Notes: generated by a model not told the origin, from the letters alone. A stretch of 64,000 nucleotides of DNA from JAAXHH01 sp965225915 (GCA_965225915.1 OZ245326.1:1-64000); one strand, 5' to 3'; shown: positions 1 to 9,694, counted from the stretch's first letter. A program made the numbers and translations.

Positions 1-111
1 TTGACTCCCTGTTTGTTCGTGATATCTGTAGAGCCATTTATAATAGTAAAGTGGCCTGAGCAGCAGGCATATACCCGCGGACTGGACGAATCCAGGTGAG
101 TTTTAGACGTG
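1..111 (-). promoter_or_regulatory. Leader of a giant surface-protein gene (cassette A), cut by the window edge
   Basis: Read on the minus strand, this stretch matches the ~150-bp leaders at 30356-30508 and 45998-46150 that lie between the IS5 relic and the start codon of the two intact giant autotransporter genes. It contains the same AT-rich TATTATAAA stretch. In the other copies the start codon follows about 40 bp later, so a further copy of that gene should begin just beyond base 1, on the minus strand. The homology is visible; promoter function is inferred. Confidence 0.6.
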
Positions 112-814
112 TTATTCCCATAGGATGAGGACGCGACGGTTCCACTGAAGCCAAGCGGAGAAACACTCGACAATCCAATGCCGTTTGTACCTGTGCAGGC
201 AGCGACCTTCCTGCGTCTTCGGGCGTGTCCGGTACCTCCGGTAAGGCACGATCATCCCGACGCCTCGCTTCTTGACCTCTGCGTCCAAGCGGGTCGCTGT
301 CGTACACCTTGTCACCGACCAGGTTCTCCGGGTGATCATCAAGGATCATCAGGTCGAGACTCAGCTGCACGAGCTTGGCCTCGCATCGTTGCGCCGAGTG
401 GGTGCCGATGGACAACGGAAGGCCGCATCGGTCCACGATGGCCATGATCTTCACGCCTTTACCGGCCTTCGTCAGCTCCACATGGGCGCTCCGCCCTTGG
501 CGCACGCAGGAATGAGACCTCAATAATCGTCTCCGCCCCGTCGACCACGCCAACCTCCTGGAGTTCCGAAGCAAGATCCTGTAGAACGTCCGCCTGTCCC
601 CCGATGGGACACTACGTCTGAAACCTCCGTTGCACCGTCTTGTAGTTCGAATAGCACTGCGGCTGCATGTGCCGCGCCCCGGTCTTCAGTATCGCACGGC
701 TTCAGGGACCCGCCGGGCAGGTATCGGAGGACGCCCCCGCTGCCCCTTCGGCCGGTTCTCCTCCGGGAAGTAATGGTAGATACCATCCCATTGTTCATCC
801 GTGAGCCTCCGCAT
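112..814 (-). pseudogene. IS5-family transposase, decayed (cassette A)
   Basis: The minus strand opens with ATGCGGAGGCTCACGGATGA and encodes MRRLTDEQW, typical of the N-terminal DUF4096 domain of IS5-family transposases of the IS427/IS1031 type. The central part (residues like VDGAEtIIDASFLRAP, then MAIVDRCGLPLSI) and the C-terminal part (RHWIVECFSAWLQWNRR) are in three different frames, so several frameshifts have destroyed it. It lies between the cassette spacer and the leader of the next giant gene, exactly as in the copies at 29645-30355 and 45405-45997. No enzyme can be made from it. Confidence 0.85.
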
Positions 815-1123
815 ACTCTAAATACAAGTACTGTCGGCTCCGTGCCCAAGGTCAATGGGAGGGGGTTGAGACAGGTTCTGGTGACTCCAAAACGACTTGA
901 GACAATCTAATTGCCGGAGTTCGAGTCCATGCAAAGCGTTCACGGCGACCTGATTATAACAAGAAAGGAGCGTCAGTGCGCCATAAAAATTGCGGGATCT
1001 TGCAATTATGTTCAGAAATGTGCTGCAATACAGTAGAATTGAGGAATTTAGGCGGAGGTTTCGCGACTGACCTGGTGAAACATCAACAATATTGAGGGGT
1101 TTTAGCCGAATATCCCGCGGAAA
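815..1123 (-). repeat. Cassette spacer, copy A
   Basis: About 300 bp without a gene, repeated at 16906-17214 in the same orientation and inverted at 29346-29644. A shorter, more diverged version lies at 45191-45404. Recognisable blocks are a stretch with GACTTGAGACAATCTAATTG, a conserved TATAA-containing stretch near 955, and an A/T-rich segment ending in TATCCCGCGG. It lies between the 261-bp units and the IS5 relic in every copy. It may carry the promoter of the ancestral cassette, but I see no clear -35/-10 pair. Confidence 0.75.
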
Positions 1124-1445
1124 GCTGAGGAAACAATGGCAACGCGGGCCTACTTCAACACAGAAGAAGAGTCTCTATTTCATTCTAGCCCAGCGTCCGG
1201 AACGCCAGCCATTGACAGCACCAGCCGCAACAGATCTGCCTGCCGGGTGATTCCGTGCCATGGCAAAATCAAGGAGACTATACAAAATGAAGAAACTGGC
1301 CAGCCCATAACTTGTTACTCCTTTTTTTGGAGGAAAGATGAGAAAAACAGCAGAATGGAGGGGGTTTTCTATTTGTGTAAAGCTAGCTGAGGAAACAACG
1401 GCAACGCGGGTCTACTTCTTCACTGACTCAGCGGCTTCGTTGCAT
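1124..1445 (-). repeat. 261-bp unit array, copy A
   Basis: One unit runs from 1124 to 1385 and a second starts at 1386 (period 262) and merges into the 3' end of the LuxR relic. The unit is the same as the tandem array at 17215-18054. On the minus strand each unit contains a degenerate copy of the last ~25 codons of the neighbouring luxR gene, its stop codon and ~180 bp of downstream DNA. The short open frames inside it follow from repetition and are not taken as genes. Confidence 0.8.
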
Positions 1446-2235
1446 TCAACGCCTATCATTCAGAACACTGGCCATCGACAGCACCAGCCGCGACAGCCAT
1501 GCCTGCTGGGAGATTCCGTGCTTGGTGTATATGTGCCTCACGTACCAGCGGATCGTACTTTCCTTGCGGCCAGTCGCCGCGGCGATCTTAACGGACAGCC
1601 TTGCCTTCGGCCATCATCACCGCGACTCGGCTCTCCATCGGCGTTAGACCAAGGCTCTGCGCTACCAGATCCGGATCGATCCGCGTATCACTTCTCGGGT
1701 CCACAACCAGCACGAGCGCAGCGACCGGCCAACTGCGGCAATCCGCCTGCCGTTGATTCACCGGGTTGACGTGCAACACGAGCGGCTGAAAGGTTGCCAG
1801 GCGCCTCACCGTCATTGAGCCGCTTGCACACTGTTGTCCGTATGGCGGCAAGGCATCTTTCAATAATTTCTGAAGATCGGTGTTGTCTGCCGAGTGGTGT
1901 GCGAACAGGTAACCATCATTGTCCAACAGGCCATCGGCGGTTCGCAGCAAGTCCATTGCGCGGTCGTTCGTCGCCACTATTCGCCCGCGCCAGTCCAACT
2001 GGATAATGCCCTGCATGGTGTTTTCGAGCAGTTCGGCGAGCGACGCGCCCAGGGCTTCGGCACCAGACAGCACATGTCGAACGCTCACATATTGGCGAAT
2101 ATGAGGCAGGAGGCGCTGGATCATTTCTATCCTGGTGGATGACCAGCCATCGCGATCAATGGGATCGCCAACTTCCCAGATGATGCGTGTCCCATTGGGT
2201 CCATCCAGACGCACGTTGATACTGTTTCCTATACG
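1446..2235 (-). pseudogene. LuxR-type transcriptional regulator, truncated and frameshifted (cassette A)
   Basis: The minus strand encodes the C-terminal two thirds of a HTH regulator that also exists at 18055-19229. A PAS-like sensor region is followed by a LuxR/GerE helix-turn-helix with GLTPMESRVAVMMAEGK, then IAAATGRKESTIRWYVRHI in a second frame. The break is one extra T that creates a TAA after GKAVR, the identical lesion to copy B. The 5' third is missing: homology stops at about 2232, where an IS3 transposase fragment in the opposite orientation begins. The last codons also differ from copy B (ending near LNDRR). It cannot give a functional regulator. Confidence 0.85.
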
Positions 2236-2459
2236 CGCAGGGTTAAAATGCGTAGCTCGCCTGATGCGCATGGCCTCTATCTGCGGGGTGTCGCGTAGCA
2301 GAGCCGTACGCACCACATGGCGCTCGAAGACCGATGAGAAAGCACCCGACCTGGTCCGCCGGGACTTCACGGCACAGGAAAGGGACACACTCTGGGTAGC
2401 CGATATCACCTATGTGCCTACCTATGCGGGCTTCCTCTATCTCTCTGTAGATGTATCAC
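2236..2459 (+). pseudogene. IS3-family transposase (type 1) orfB fragment
   Basis: Encodes a piece of the orfB integrase found nearly complete at 21751-22913 and 62696-63859, with KAPDLVRRDFTAQERDTLW and VADITYVPTYAGFLYLSVDV, the segment holding the first catalytic Asp of the DDE triad (ADITY). Both ends are cut, by the LuxR relic upstream and by a methyltransferase fragment downstream. A passive fragment. Confidence 0.85.
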
Positions 2460-2460
2460 C

Positions 2461-2801
2461 GAAGGCGTTTGACCTCGTTAAACAACGTATAACGGAACGT
2501 GGGAGGGTTATTCTACAACCTCATACAACGGACAGATGTACCGAAGAGGACAGACCTCGGACCGCTCCCGAAATACAATTGTCCTGAAAACAAGACCAAG
2601 TTATACGGGGAACAAGGCGGGGATTGTACGGGATGCCGTACACACTTCCAACCGCAACATCTAACGGTCGATCATATCATAGCCAGAACCACGGGAGGAA
2701 CGGACCATATCGGCAACCTACAATTGCTATGCGGGAACTGTAACAGCATCAAGGGCAACAGGGGTATGGAGTACCTTGTGGCGAGGTTGCAGGACGGTTG
2801 A
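2461..2801 (+). pseudogene. C-terminal piece of a DNA methyltransferase fused to an HNH nuclease
   Basis: Begins inside a gene with KAFDLVKQRITE and, after a one-base frameshift near 2500, continues with VPKRTDLGPLPKY and a zinc-type HNH domain: CTGC, LTVDHIIARTTGGTDHIGNL, LLCGNCNSIKG. This order is that of the tail of beta-class site-specific DNA methyltransferases with a C-terminal HNH domain, a restriction-modification fusion. The methylase core is absent, cut at the junction with the IS3 fragment. The Cys pairs and the catalytic DH are intact, but with no N-terminus it is a remnant. A related but different methylase-nuclease lies at 4968-6601. Confidence 0.75.
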
Positions 2802-2941
2802 CAATACTTCTAAACGTCAGTACGTTCTAGAAAGCGAGAACCCCCCGTTCATGGTGAACAGGGACTACATAGAACATCCCGATATTAGCAGCATCGGGTT
2901 TCCACGTAAAATCCATAACGATATCCACGAGGAAGAATTGA

Positions 2942-3652
2942 TTGGGTAATGGAAAATATAATGGTGAGTTGTTCCTGGGTTGGAAACCTTCCGAGACCAA
3001 TACCTCTGCTGCGTTACTCATTTTTGTATTGGCTATCGTACCGGGATTTCTGATAGTGTTTTTTAGATCGTTATTCAGAAAAGGCAGCCTTTTGCCATAC
3101 CCTGCGGGGTTTTTTTCATATCTGACGATCTCTACGGTTTACTGGTCAATTTTGCTTTTTTTGGTTATTCCACTTGCTGATATGATTTTAAATTTGCTTT
3201 CGCGTGGACAGTGGGAAAATGTTGATGTGCCATACAAACAAACGAGCCTGATATTTGCGATCATCCTGCCTATATTAATTGGTGTGTTTGTCGGTCATAA
3301 TGCCAAGCAATTTACTTTCCATCGTTTACTGGTAAAACTTGGACTCGATCCTATACACCCAATCCCAAGCGCTTGGGATTCGAAATTTACAGATTTTTCT
3401 GAAGAGTTCGTATTGGTCCGGTTGAAGGACGGAACATCGTTCGGTGGATTGGTGGGTACAGATTCGTTTGTTTCTTCTGATAGTGAAGAACGAGACATCT
3501 ACATCGAGAATATCTACATAATAGATGCCTCGAATAACTGGATTTCCACAGGCCGGGGTGTTTTTGTTTCAGGCGGCGAAATAAGTACAATAGAGTTCAT
3601 CCCATTAAACTATGAGGGGGAGAATGATGAACAAGTCCAACCGATCAAGTGA
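2942..3652 (+). CDS. Membrane protein, probably DUF6338 family
   Basis: 236 codons from a TTG start. Three hydrophobic segments (about residues 23-43, 60-85 and 103-120) are followed by a soluble domain rich in beta strands with AWDSKF, FVLVRLKDGTSFGGLVGT, RDIYIENIYI and a final EISTIEFIPLNYEG. This pattern agrees with the DUF6338 family as I remember it; the family function is unknown. The start is uncertain because no good ribosome site precedes the TTG and the true N-terminus may have been lost at the upstream junction. The next small gene overlaps its 3' end by 29 bases, so the two were probably co-transcribed. Confidence 0.7.
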   Translation: MGNGKYNGELFLGWKPSETNTSAALLIFVLAIVPGFLIVFFRSLFRKGSLLPYPAGFFSYLTISTVYWSILLFLVIPLADMILNLLSRGQWENVDVPYKQTSLIFAIILPILIGVFVGHNAKQFTFHRLLVKLGLDPIHPIPSAWDSKFTDFSEEFVLVRLKDGTSFGGLVGTDSFVSSDSEERDIYIENIYIIDASNNWISTGRGVFVSGGEISTIEFIPLNYEGENDEQVQPIK

Positions 3653-3785
3653 TACGGTTCAAAATAGTACTAAAATAACAACAAGAAGCCACAAACCTAG
3701 ACCGGTCGAAAACAGGCCAGCTAATCCCAAACCGCCAAACGTGGGAAGTGCAATAAGACCGTCCAATATCAGTCCCAAGAAATAA
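3624..3785 (+). CDS. Small proline-rich protein overlapping the DUF6338-like gene
   Basis: 53 codons starting ATGATGAAC in another frame inside the end of the upstream gene, with GAGGGGGAG just before it as a ribosome binding site. The product is hydrophilic, basic and proline-rich (SHKPRPVENRPANPKPPNVG, ending SPKK), with no membrane segment. The overlap and clean ribosome site suggest translational coupling to the membrane protein, hence a partner role. The function is unknown and I do not recognise the family with certainty. Confidence 0.55.
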   Translation: MMNKSNRSSDTVQNSTKITTRSHKPRPVENRPANPKPPNVGSAIRPSNISPKK

Positions 3786-4037
3786 CTACTCTTTAAGGTT
3801 GAGACGGGGGCATGCACAAGAACAACCTGCGCGGGACGGTTTCGCGACCAACCGTAATACTTGGGTAAGCCTCTGTTAACTCCCCGCCTCAACGTCCAAG
3901 TTGTCCACGGCCTTTACGAACCGGGCCCTGACACGCACCGATTGCAGTAATAGAACTGTTGACACCATGCATTCAATTCCGTAAATCGAGTTCAGGCGTG
4001 GATCAACCGCTGACATTCGAGTACAAAGGAACGGACC
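3786..4037. other. Intergenic stretch with one candidate promoter
   Basis: No convincing coding frame on either strand. A candidate sigma70-type promoter lies at 3959-3987: TTGACA, 17 bases, TAAATC, reading toward the 61-codon gene that starts at 4038. The -35 box is perfect and the -10 box is weak. Confidence 0.4.
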
Positions 4038-4223
4038 ATGAAATCCAAACAGTCCCGAAGGCCTCGCGGACGTCCTGTAGAACACCCAATGCCAGAACAG
4101 ATACCTGATACACCTGAAAATCTGGCTAGGATAGTTTTGAATACGCCCCCAAAGAAGAAAGAAGATTGGGAGTATTTGAAGAAAAGACAACCATTGTCAG
4201 CAAGTGTAAAGAACAAGAAATAA
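4038..4223 (+). CDS. Small basic hypothetical protein
   Basis: 61 codons, ATG preceded by AAAGGAACGGACC. The protein is highly charged and basic at the N-terminus (MKSKQSRRPRGRPVEHPMPE), has DTPENLARIVLNTPPKKK in the middle and a lysine-rich tail. It resembles short proteins found beside mobile or phage-like genes in other bacteria, but I cannot give a function. A terminator 45 bp downstream and a candidate promoter upstream make it a plausible single-gene transcript. Confidence 0.6.
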   Translation: MKSKQSRRPRGRPVEHPMPEQIPDTPENLARIVLNTPPKKKEDWEYLKKRQPLSASVKNKK

Positions 4224-4267
4224 CGATCAGTGAACGAAACCAGACGTAACTAAATGGATTGTAAGAT

Positions 4268-4299
4268 AACCCGGTGCCTTTTCAGCGCCGGGTTTCTTT
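4268..4299 (+). terminator. Rho-independent terminator
   Basis: AACCCGGTGC pairs with GCGCCGGGTT around a 7-base loop (CTTTTCA), followed by TTTCTTTA. It lies just after the 61-codon gene. Confidence 0.75.
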
Positions 4300-4466
4300 A
4301 TGGTATGGCGGAAATTTATGATGACAGGCAAACCTTAGAGTATCGCAATAAGTAGTTTTGTACTTTACGTTAACACTCTGCGCCGCGCCGTATATCTTAC
4401 CTGCCACATAAAACAACGCAATTTGAAGATATGGGCTTGATTGGGGCGCGAACTTTTATGTGATTC
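4300..4466. other. Non-coding stretch between convergent genes
   Basis: Nothing recognisable apart from AT-rich DNA. It lies between the terminator of the plus-strand gene and the end of the minus-strand methylase operon. Confidence 0.5.
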
Positions 4467-4961
4467 TTACAGTTGGTTTCTCCACTCAACCAGCCACTCA
4501 ACCAGCATCTGATCCTCTATTCCCCCACCCTCGTCCAGCTTTGCAATATAATCATCCACCAGATCCTTGTGTTCCTCAATCCGGTGTTGTTGGTCATTGG
4601 CCGCCTCCAACTGGTTCTCGATTAGTAGGCGCTCGTTCTCGACCTCGGGAATTTGGCCGCGCCCTTTTCTTTGCTGTGGTGTATTGGTAATATAGAACAC
4701 CTTGCCCGGCCTCCTGTAATCCTCTGCGTACCTCTCAATAGCCTCTTTGTTCCCGTCCACCAACATATCGACCACGGCTCTCCAGTCGGTTTGATTGTTA
4801 CGCCACGTCATGGTCAGGAAAGGGCCTTTGTACCCTTTATGAGGAATCAGGTCTTTGAGTTCGTTTCGCAACTCCTTTTCCCGGCCCTCGATAAGGCTCT
4901 TCTGAGCCTTCAACTCAAACAAACGAAGTTCGAGATCCCGAAGACGTTCAAGATCTTCCAT
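4467..4961 (-). CDS. Coiled-coil protein downstream of a methyltransferase-nuclease
   Basis: 164 codons, ATG. The first ~45 residues and residues ~110-145 are heptad-rich and highly charged (LRDLELRLFELKAQKSLIEG), predicting two coiled coils. Between them lies a tryptophan-containing segment (TWRNNQTDWRAVVDML) ending in VFYITNTPQQ. It starts 6 bases after the stop of the methyltransferase-nuclease gene, so it is the last gene of that operon. I do not recognise the family. A regulatory or structural role in the restriction-modification unit is a guess from position only. Confidence 0.6.
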   Translation of the reverse strand: MEDLERLRDLELRLFELKAQKSLIEGREKELRNELKDLIPHKGYKGPFLTMTWRNNQTDWRAVVDMLVDGNKEAIERYAEDYRRPGKVFYITNTPQQRKGRGQIPEVENERLLIENQLEAANDQQHRIEEHKDLVDDYIAKLDEGGGIEDQMLVEWLVEWRNQL

Positions 4962-4967
4962 GATGTA

Positions 4968-6601
4968 TTATCCCATGTTCAAGATGGTCTGATTCGATCC
5001 TTTGCCAACCACGCCCGGCGTAGCAAAACGTTTCCCTTGCAGTATCTCGTCCACGGTGAGCATTTGCAGACGCGGGTACGGTACTCCGGAGATCACCTCA
5101 TTCCCAGAATCCGCCATGAACCGGTTGAAGTTCTTTTCCTTTCGATCACCCAGAGATTCCATGATAATCAGTCCGGCCAGCAACGCCTCGTCATTCTCCA
5201 ATACGCCGTTTAATGCGCGCAGGGCCGCTATAGGGACGTGTTTCCCGCCTTTGACCTCACAATAGCCATGCTTTGCAGACCAACCTCGTCAGGATGCTCG
5301 AAATAGAGCCGCCCGTCCACACCACCATCCGCCGTTCGTTTTGAGGTTACGAACCCGTCCACCTGTTCCACCGCCCATTGCTGGAAATGATATTTGTCCC
5401 GCTCCCAAAGGTCATGGGCACCTTCGGTCGTTTCGGGTACGCCCTGGACCGTGAAATCCTGCCCTTCCACCAGTTTGCATCGATCCTGTAAGCGTATCTT
5501 TGCCACACGCTTGATCGCATGGATGGCAATGTCAATTCCTATCCACTTTCGTCCAAGCCGTTGCGCTGCTTCAAGGGACGTACCACACCCGCAAAACGGA
5601 TCGAAAATCACATCTGCGGGTTTACTTGAAATCTGGATGATACGCTCCAACAAGGCCACTGGTTTTTGCGTTGCGTATCCAAGCCTTTCATTGCCGACTG
5701 CGGGGTTTATATCTGTCCATATATTCGTCAGTGAAATCCCCTTACGCGGCCGCTGTTTCCGGTATACCTTGCCGTCCACCCATTCCAATTCGTCCAGATC
5801 GTCCAGTTCCTCCAGTCGTGATTTCTGTACGGTCCAGCCGGAATCATATGGCGGGGATATGCCCTTGTACTCGTAGCACAGATTAGGACGTGGGCCTAAT
5901 CCGGGCGGACGGAACGGACTACGGCGTTTGAAACGTCCTTTGTCATCCGTATGGGGAAAGTTGTTTACGAGATCGGTGTGCGTATACGGAGTAACGGCTT
6001 CCTCGGCATCGAAATGATACGTAGGGCTTTTCGAGTAGTAGAGTAGTCTATCACTATTTCGACCGTAATTCTTTGTCCCATGTTGAGACATCTTGCCAGC
6101 CCCCTTGATGCGTTCCCAAACAATCTCGTTATGATAGAAAGCATGGCCGAAAATGCTGTCCATCATGACCTTGATATAATGGCTTGCCTTAGGGTCGCAA
6201 TGCAGGTATATCGTGCCGGTAGGTTTCAACACCAGTTTCATGTACATCAGGCGTTCGACCATATACAAAAGGTAAGCCAAGAGATCGGGTTGGGTGTGCC
6301 GTAATGCGTTCATCCAATACCGCCAGAACTCGACCACGCCATCGTCTACACCAGTCTCACGCACAAGCACGGGCATTTGTTCGATGACCCGTTGACGTTC
6401 CGGCGTCAATTCCCACATATCGTTGAACGCCTTGATCTGGTCGGGCAACAGCCGTCCTGTTTCGTCTTTGTAGATGTTGTTATATTCGCGATTCGAGTTA
6501 AAAGGCGGATCCAAATAGATTAGGTCAACGCTGTGGTTTCCCATATGATCCCGCATGATCGTAAGACAGTCGCCGTAGTATAATCTGTTTTTCCAACTCA
6601 T
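4968..6601 (-). pseudogene. DNA methyltransferase fused to an Mrr-like (PD-(D/E)XK) nuclease, one frameshift
   Basis: Start taken at MSWKNRLYYGDCL (6601). The first 340 residues are a beta-class DNA amino-methyltransferase: motif IV DPPF at residues 31-34 and motif I FDPFCGCGTS around 334-342. The C-terminal part carries GGVDGRLYF and then, after one missing base near 5258-5262, EVKGGKHVPIAALRAL. The D...EVK spacing is that of an Mrr-type endonuclease domain, so an intact protein of ~544 residues would cut and methylate the same site. As it stands, translation stops soon after the methylase domain (stop at 5228), so methylation without cutting is possible. The 5' end overlaps the 3' end of the transposase gene by 77 bases. 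Confidence 0.75.
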
Positions 6602-7487
6602 GCGAATACCCCCGTACAAACGTGCCGAATGCATCCGCATTTCCACGCTTGTTGTACTTCCAACATGATTCAGCAACAAACAGTGGCATCCATCTTACTG
6701 AATAGTGATGGTGGAAACCGACAAAGGCGCGTTTTAACAGGCTCCAAAAGCCCTCGATGGTGTTGGTGTGCGTCATCCCATCCGCATATCGTTGCTGGTG
6801 ATTGACAACCGCGTGAGGCATGATCCGATGGACTGCGTTGTAAGCCTTGTATTCGTCCGTTATCATCATAGAACCATCAGGATTGATCGTGTTCTTCACG
6901 AAGTTGACGATGCCCTTTCCGGTCAGGTCGGTTGCGACTTTGGCAACGACCTTGCCACCTCGTTCGACCGCGCCGATAACGGGCGTTTTGTTCGTACCGC
7001 GCCCACGCTTGTTAGGCGTATCATCGTCCCGCTTGTTGGCTTTGCGGGGCCTGCCGCCCACGTAGGTTTCGTCCGCTTCAATAATGCCTTGCAGGAAGTC
7101 AACCTGCCCTCGTGCCATTTCCGCCCTTATCTTGTGTTGCATAGTCAGGGCAGTACGGAAAGTTAGGCCAAGATCGCGGGCCAACTGGCAACATGAGATT
7201 GACTTTTTCGCGTTCACCATTATCGCAATCGCCATAAACCACTTTTGTAAGGGAATCTTAGTCTTGGAAAGGATCGTACCGGACAACACATTGAAACTGG
7301 AATGACAGTCGTGGCAGTTCCAACGCCCCACGCGGTCACCGTCCGATTTACGTTTGACGTTCTCCGTACAACCGCACAGTGGACAAAACGCGCCGTTCTT
7401 GTATCGCACGTTTTCAAGATGCTCAATGCACGCTTCCTGATTGGGAAACTTGTGGAAGATATCCAGTAGGTTCATTTTAGGCTCCAA
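6525..7487 (-). CDS. IS1595-family transposase, complete
   Basis: 320 codons. An N-terminal zinc ribbon (C35-x2-C38, C58-x2-C61) and a DDE-type ISXO2-like domain with ADETYVGG (~139), TDEYKAY (~210) and the N-x2-E signature NTIEGFWS (~242) are all present, and the length is normal for the family. It is the only open IS1595 transposase here; a second, truncated one is at 21018-21590. Its last 77 bases overlap the methyltransferase start and both read the same way, suggesting that the methylase operon is carried with the transposase. I could not fix the inverted repeats. Upstream, an unrelated coding fragment begins within ~25 bases. Confidence 0.85.
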   Translation of the reverse strand: MEPKMNLLDIFHKFPNQEACIEHLENVRYKNGAFCPLCGCTENVKRKSDGDRVGRWNCHDCHSSFNVLSGTILSKTKIPLQKWFMAIAIMVNAKKSISCCQLARDLGLTFRTALTMQHKIRAEMARGQVDFLQGIIEADETYVGGRPRKANKRDDDTPNKRGRGTNKTPVIGAVERGGKVVAKVATDLTGKGIVNFVKNTINPDGSMMITDEYKAYNAVHRIMPHAVVNHQQRYADGMTHTNTIEGFWSLLKRAFVGFHHHYSVRWMPLFVAESCWKYNKRGNADAFGTFVRGYSHELEKQIILRRLSYDHAGSYGKPQR

Positions 7488-7510
7488 ATCGTTGAAAGTG
7501 TTGTCGTTAA

Positions 7511-7976
7511 CCTCATCTACCTACTAATATACAACACTCGAAAAACTATTGGTCGAATCGATCGTGGCTCGCATGCTGTAATCCGTATTTCCGAATTGCC
7601 AATAAACAACCTGAAAATGCGAGCACGGATATTGAAACTACTTATCTTGCAGAATACATGGCTGCTTCAGTGATAGTACACTGCTTCGACGGGTGGTCTT
7701 ATCTAGGGCGCGCGTTGGAAGCGGAGATGGCCGGAGATCCTCAAACAGCGGTACATCTTGGTTATTACGCGGAACTACGGGCTGCCATGTCCGTCCTAGC
7801 CAGTGATGAGATTGGTGTGTTTCGAAACAAGCATGCGGTTTTTACGGGAGAAACGTATAAGACTATTGGTAACATTGGCACGACTTTACATGGGAAGCAC
7901 TTATGTCCTGGGCAGACACGCACTCTGGTCGAAATACACTTTTAAAGGTCATCAAGCCAGGGTCAATACAACTTAG
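7511..7976 (+). pseudogene. Fragment of an unknown conserved gene, cut at both ends
   Basis: An open frame with no start codon runs from a stop at 7508 through SWLACCNPYFRIANKQ and then HCFDGWSYLGRALEAEMAGD and HLGYYAELRAAMSVLASD. It shifts frame once near 7875 and continues as THDFTWEALMSWADTHSGRN up to the IS1380 insertion at 7977. The conserved style (DGWSYLGRAL, YYAELRAAMS) resembles a family seen in defence-rich regions of other genomes, but I cannot name it. An ATG at 7658 could give a shorter product, but both ends and the frame are damaged. Confidence 0.6.
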
Positions 7977-9640
7977 CCTGCATTATTCATAAAAAAGGTG
8001 GTTTCCCGACCCAAGTTATTGTATAATCATATGGTTACGCAGATAACCGATCAACAATAACACCTGGAGGAAAACCACCAAAAGACTCGAAGCGGCTTTC
8101 GACGGCGGCGTTCTCACCAGCGACGCCGGCGCACTGCTGCTGCGAGAGGTCGAGGCCAGATGCGGCATATTGAAACGCATCGTCAATTCTATCGACGATA
8201 AGCGCCATCCCGGCTACGTGGATCATTCCGTGGCTTCGCTGGTCGAGCAGCGCGTGTTCCAGATCGCCTGCGGATATGAAGACGCCAACGATTGCAACGT
8301 CCTGCGAGGCGACCCCGGCTTCAAAGCCGCCTGCGCTCGCCTGCCGTCAAGCGGGGCGGACCTTTCCAGTCAGCCCACGATGAGCCGCTTCGAGAACCGG
8401 ATCAGGCGAAGCGACCTGTACCGGATCGCCGTCGCCTTCGTAGACGCCTTCATCGCTTCCTACGCCAGGCCGCCCAGGGCGATCGTGCTGGACATCGACG
8501 ATACCGAAGACACGGTGCACGGCGCGCAGCAGATGGCCCTGTTCAACGGCTATTTCAAGTCCTGGTGCTATCAGCCCCTGCATATCTACGAAGGGCGAAG
8601 CGGTCGGCTCGTCACGACGATCCTGCGTCCCGGTACCAGGCCGACGGGTGCGCAGGTAGTCGCAATCCTCAAGCGTCTGGTAGCCCGTCTGCGCCGGGTC
8701 TTTCCTAAGACGGAGATCATTCTGCGGGGCGACGCCCATTTCTCCTGTCCGCAGGTCCATGACTTCTGCGAGGACTTCGGCCTGCCTTTCATCCTGGGAC
8801 AGACCGCCAACGCCAGACTCAAGGCGCTGGCGAAGCCCATGATGGATCAGGCCCGAAACCTCCATGAGCAGGCCGGCAAGCCCGTACGGCTCTTCATCTC
8901 GTTTCTCTACCAGGCCGAATCCTGGCGCGCGCCCCGACGGATCGCCTGCAAGACCGAAATCACCAAGCGGGGTGAAAACACGAGGTTCGTGGTGACCAGC
9001 TTCCAAAGTTTAAGGCCCTCCTTCATCTACGAAAGAGTCTACTGCGCCCGTGGCGCCATGGAAGGCTTCATCAAGAACCACAAGACCTTCCTGCATTCGG
9101 ACCGCACCTCCTGCCGCGCCTTCGGGGCCAATCACTTCCGGCTGTTCCTCCATTCGGCCGCCTACGTCCTGATGCATACGCTGGCCCGTATCGGACTACG
9201 CGGCACGAAGTGGGTCCGGGCACGCTTCGATACGATCAGAAATCGCCTCCTGAAGATCGCCGGGCGCGTTAAGCGAATTGAAAACCAAAGTTACCTTCCA
9301 TCTGCCCGAGTCAGGGCCGCTTGAACGTATCTATGGCAAGATCCTGTACAATCTGGGAAAGGCCGTCCCGTAGCACGAGGCTAGGAACTGCCCGCCCGTG
9401 ACATCGCCGGTTCGCTTGCTTAACGCGCCGCCCCGTTCACAGACAACGCGGTCAGGGTGCCCGTCTGCCCGTCTGCCATCATCGACGCCAAAACGTAGAT
9501 CGAGAGGCGACAAAGCGCCGCTTTACCTTGTTGAAGACCCCGATACCCCGGCAACGGACTGAAGGACGCTTCGATGTGTCCCTGAAACCGTTGGACACGG
9601 CCATTATCACGTATCGAAGGCGATTTATGAATAATGCAGG
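7977..9640 (+). mobile_element. IS1380-family insertion sequence
   Basis: Bounded by inverted repeats CCTGCATTATTCATAA at the left and the reverse complement TTATGAATAATGCAGG at the right. Flanks TTAG (left) and CTAG (right) fit the 4-bp target duplication of this family with one change. It carries a single transposase gene and ~270 bp of non-coding DNA at the right. It interrupts the unknown gene fragment on its left. Confidence 0.85.
8080..9373 (+). pseudogene. IS1380-family transposase, start lost and 3' frameshift
   Basis: The family motifs run from EAAFDGGVLTSDAGALLLRE through DDKRHPGYVDHS, CGYEDANDCN, SSGADLSSQPTMSRFENR and VLDIDDTEDTVHGAQQ to GDAHFSCP and VYCARGAMEG, with normal spacing. 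A GGAGG ribosome site at 8066-8070 is present, but the ATG expected after it is missing and the frame has no earlier start. The first usable start is a TTG at 8170, ~40 residues inside. Near 9281 one base is missing, so the last ~30 residues (KTKVTFHLPESGPLERIYGK) are in another frame and end at TAG 9371-9373. Probably inactive. Confidence 0.8.
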
Positions 9641-9694
9641 CTAGATAGCCCGTAACTTATTATTCCGGGCAGCTTTACTTCTTCGGCGGCTTAT

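Noticed and set aside
4348..7645. ATAAGTAGTTT at 4348-4358 and its inverse at 7635-7645 as the terminal repeats of the IS1595/methylase element
   Set aside because: The right copy lies inside the coding frame of a neighbouring gene fragment (codons for ETTYLA), and 11 bp is not enough in AT-rich DNA.
9641..9694. A full 261-bp unit beside the IS1380 right end
   Set aside because: Only about 20 bp (AGCCCGTAACTTATTATTCC) resemble the border of the unit; too little to call another cassette copy.
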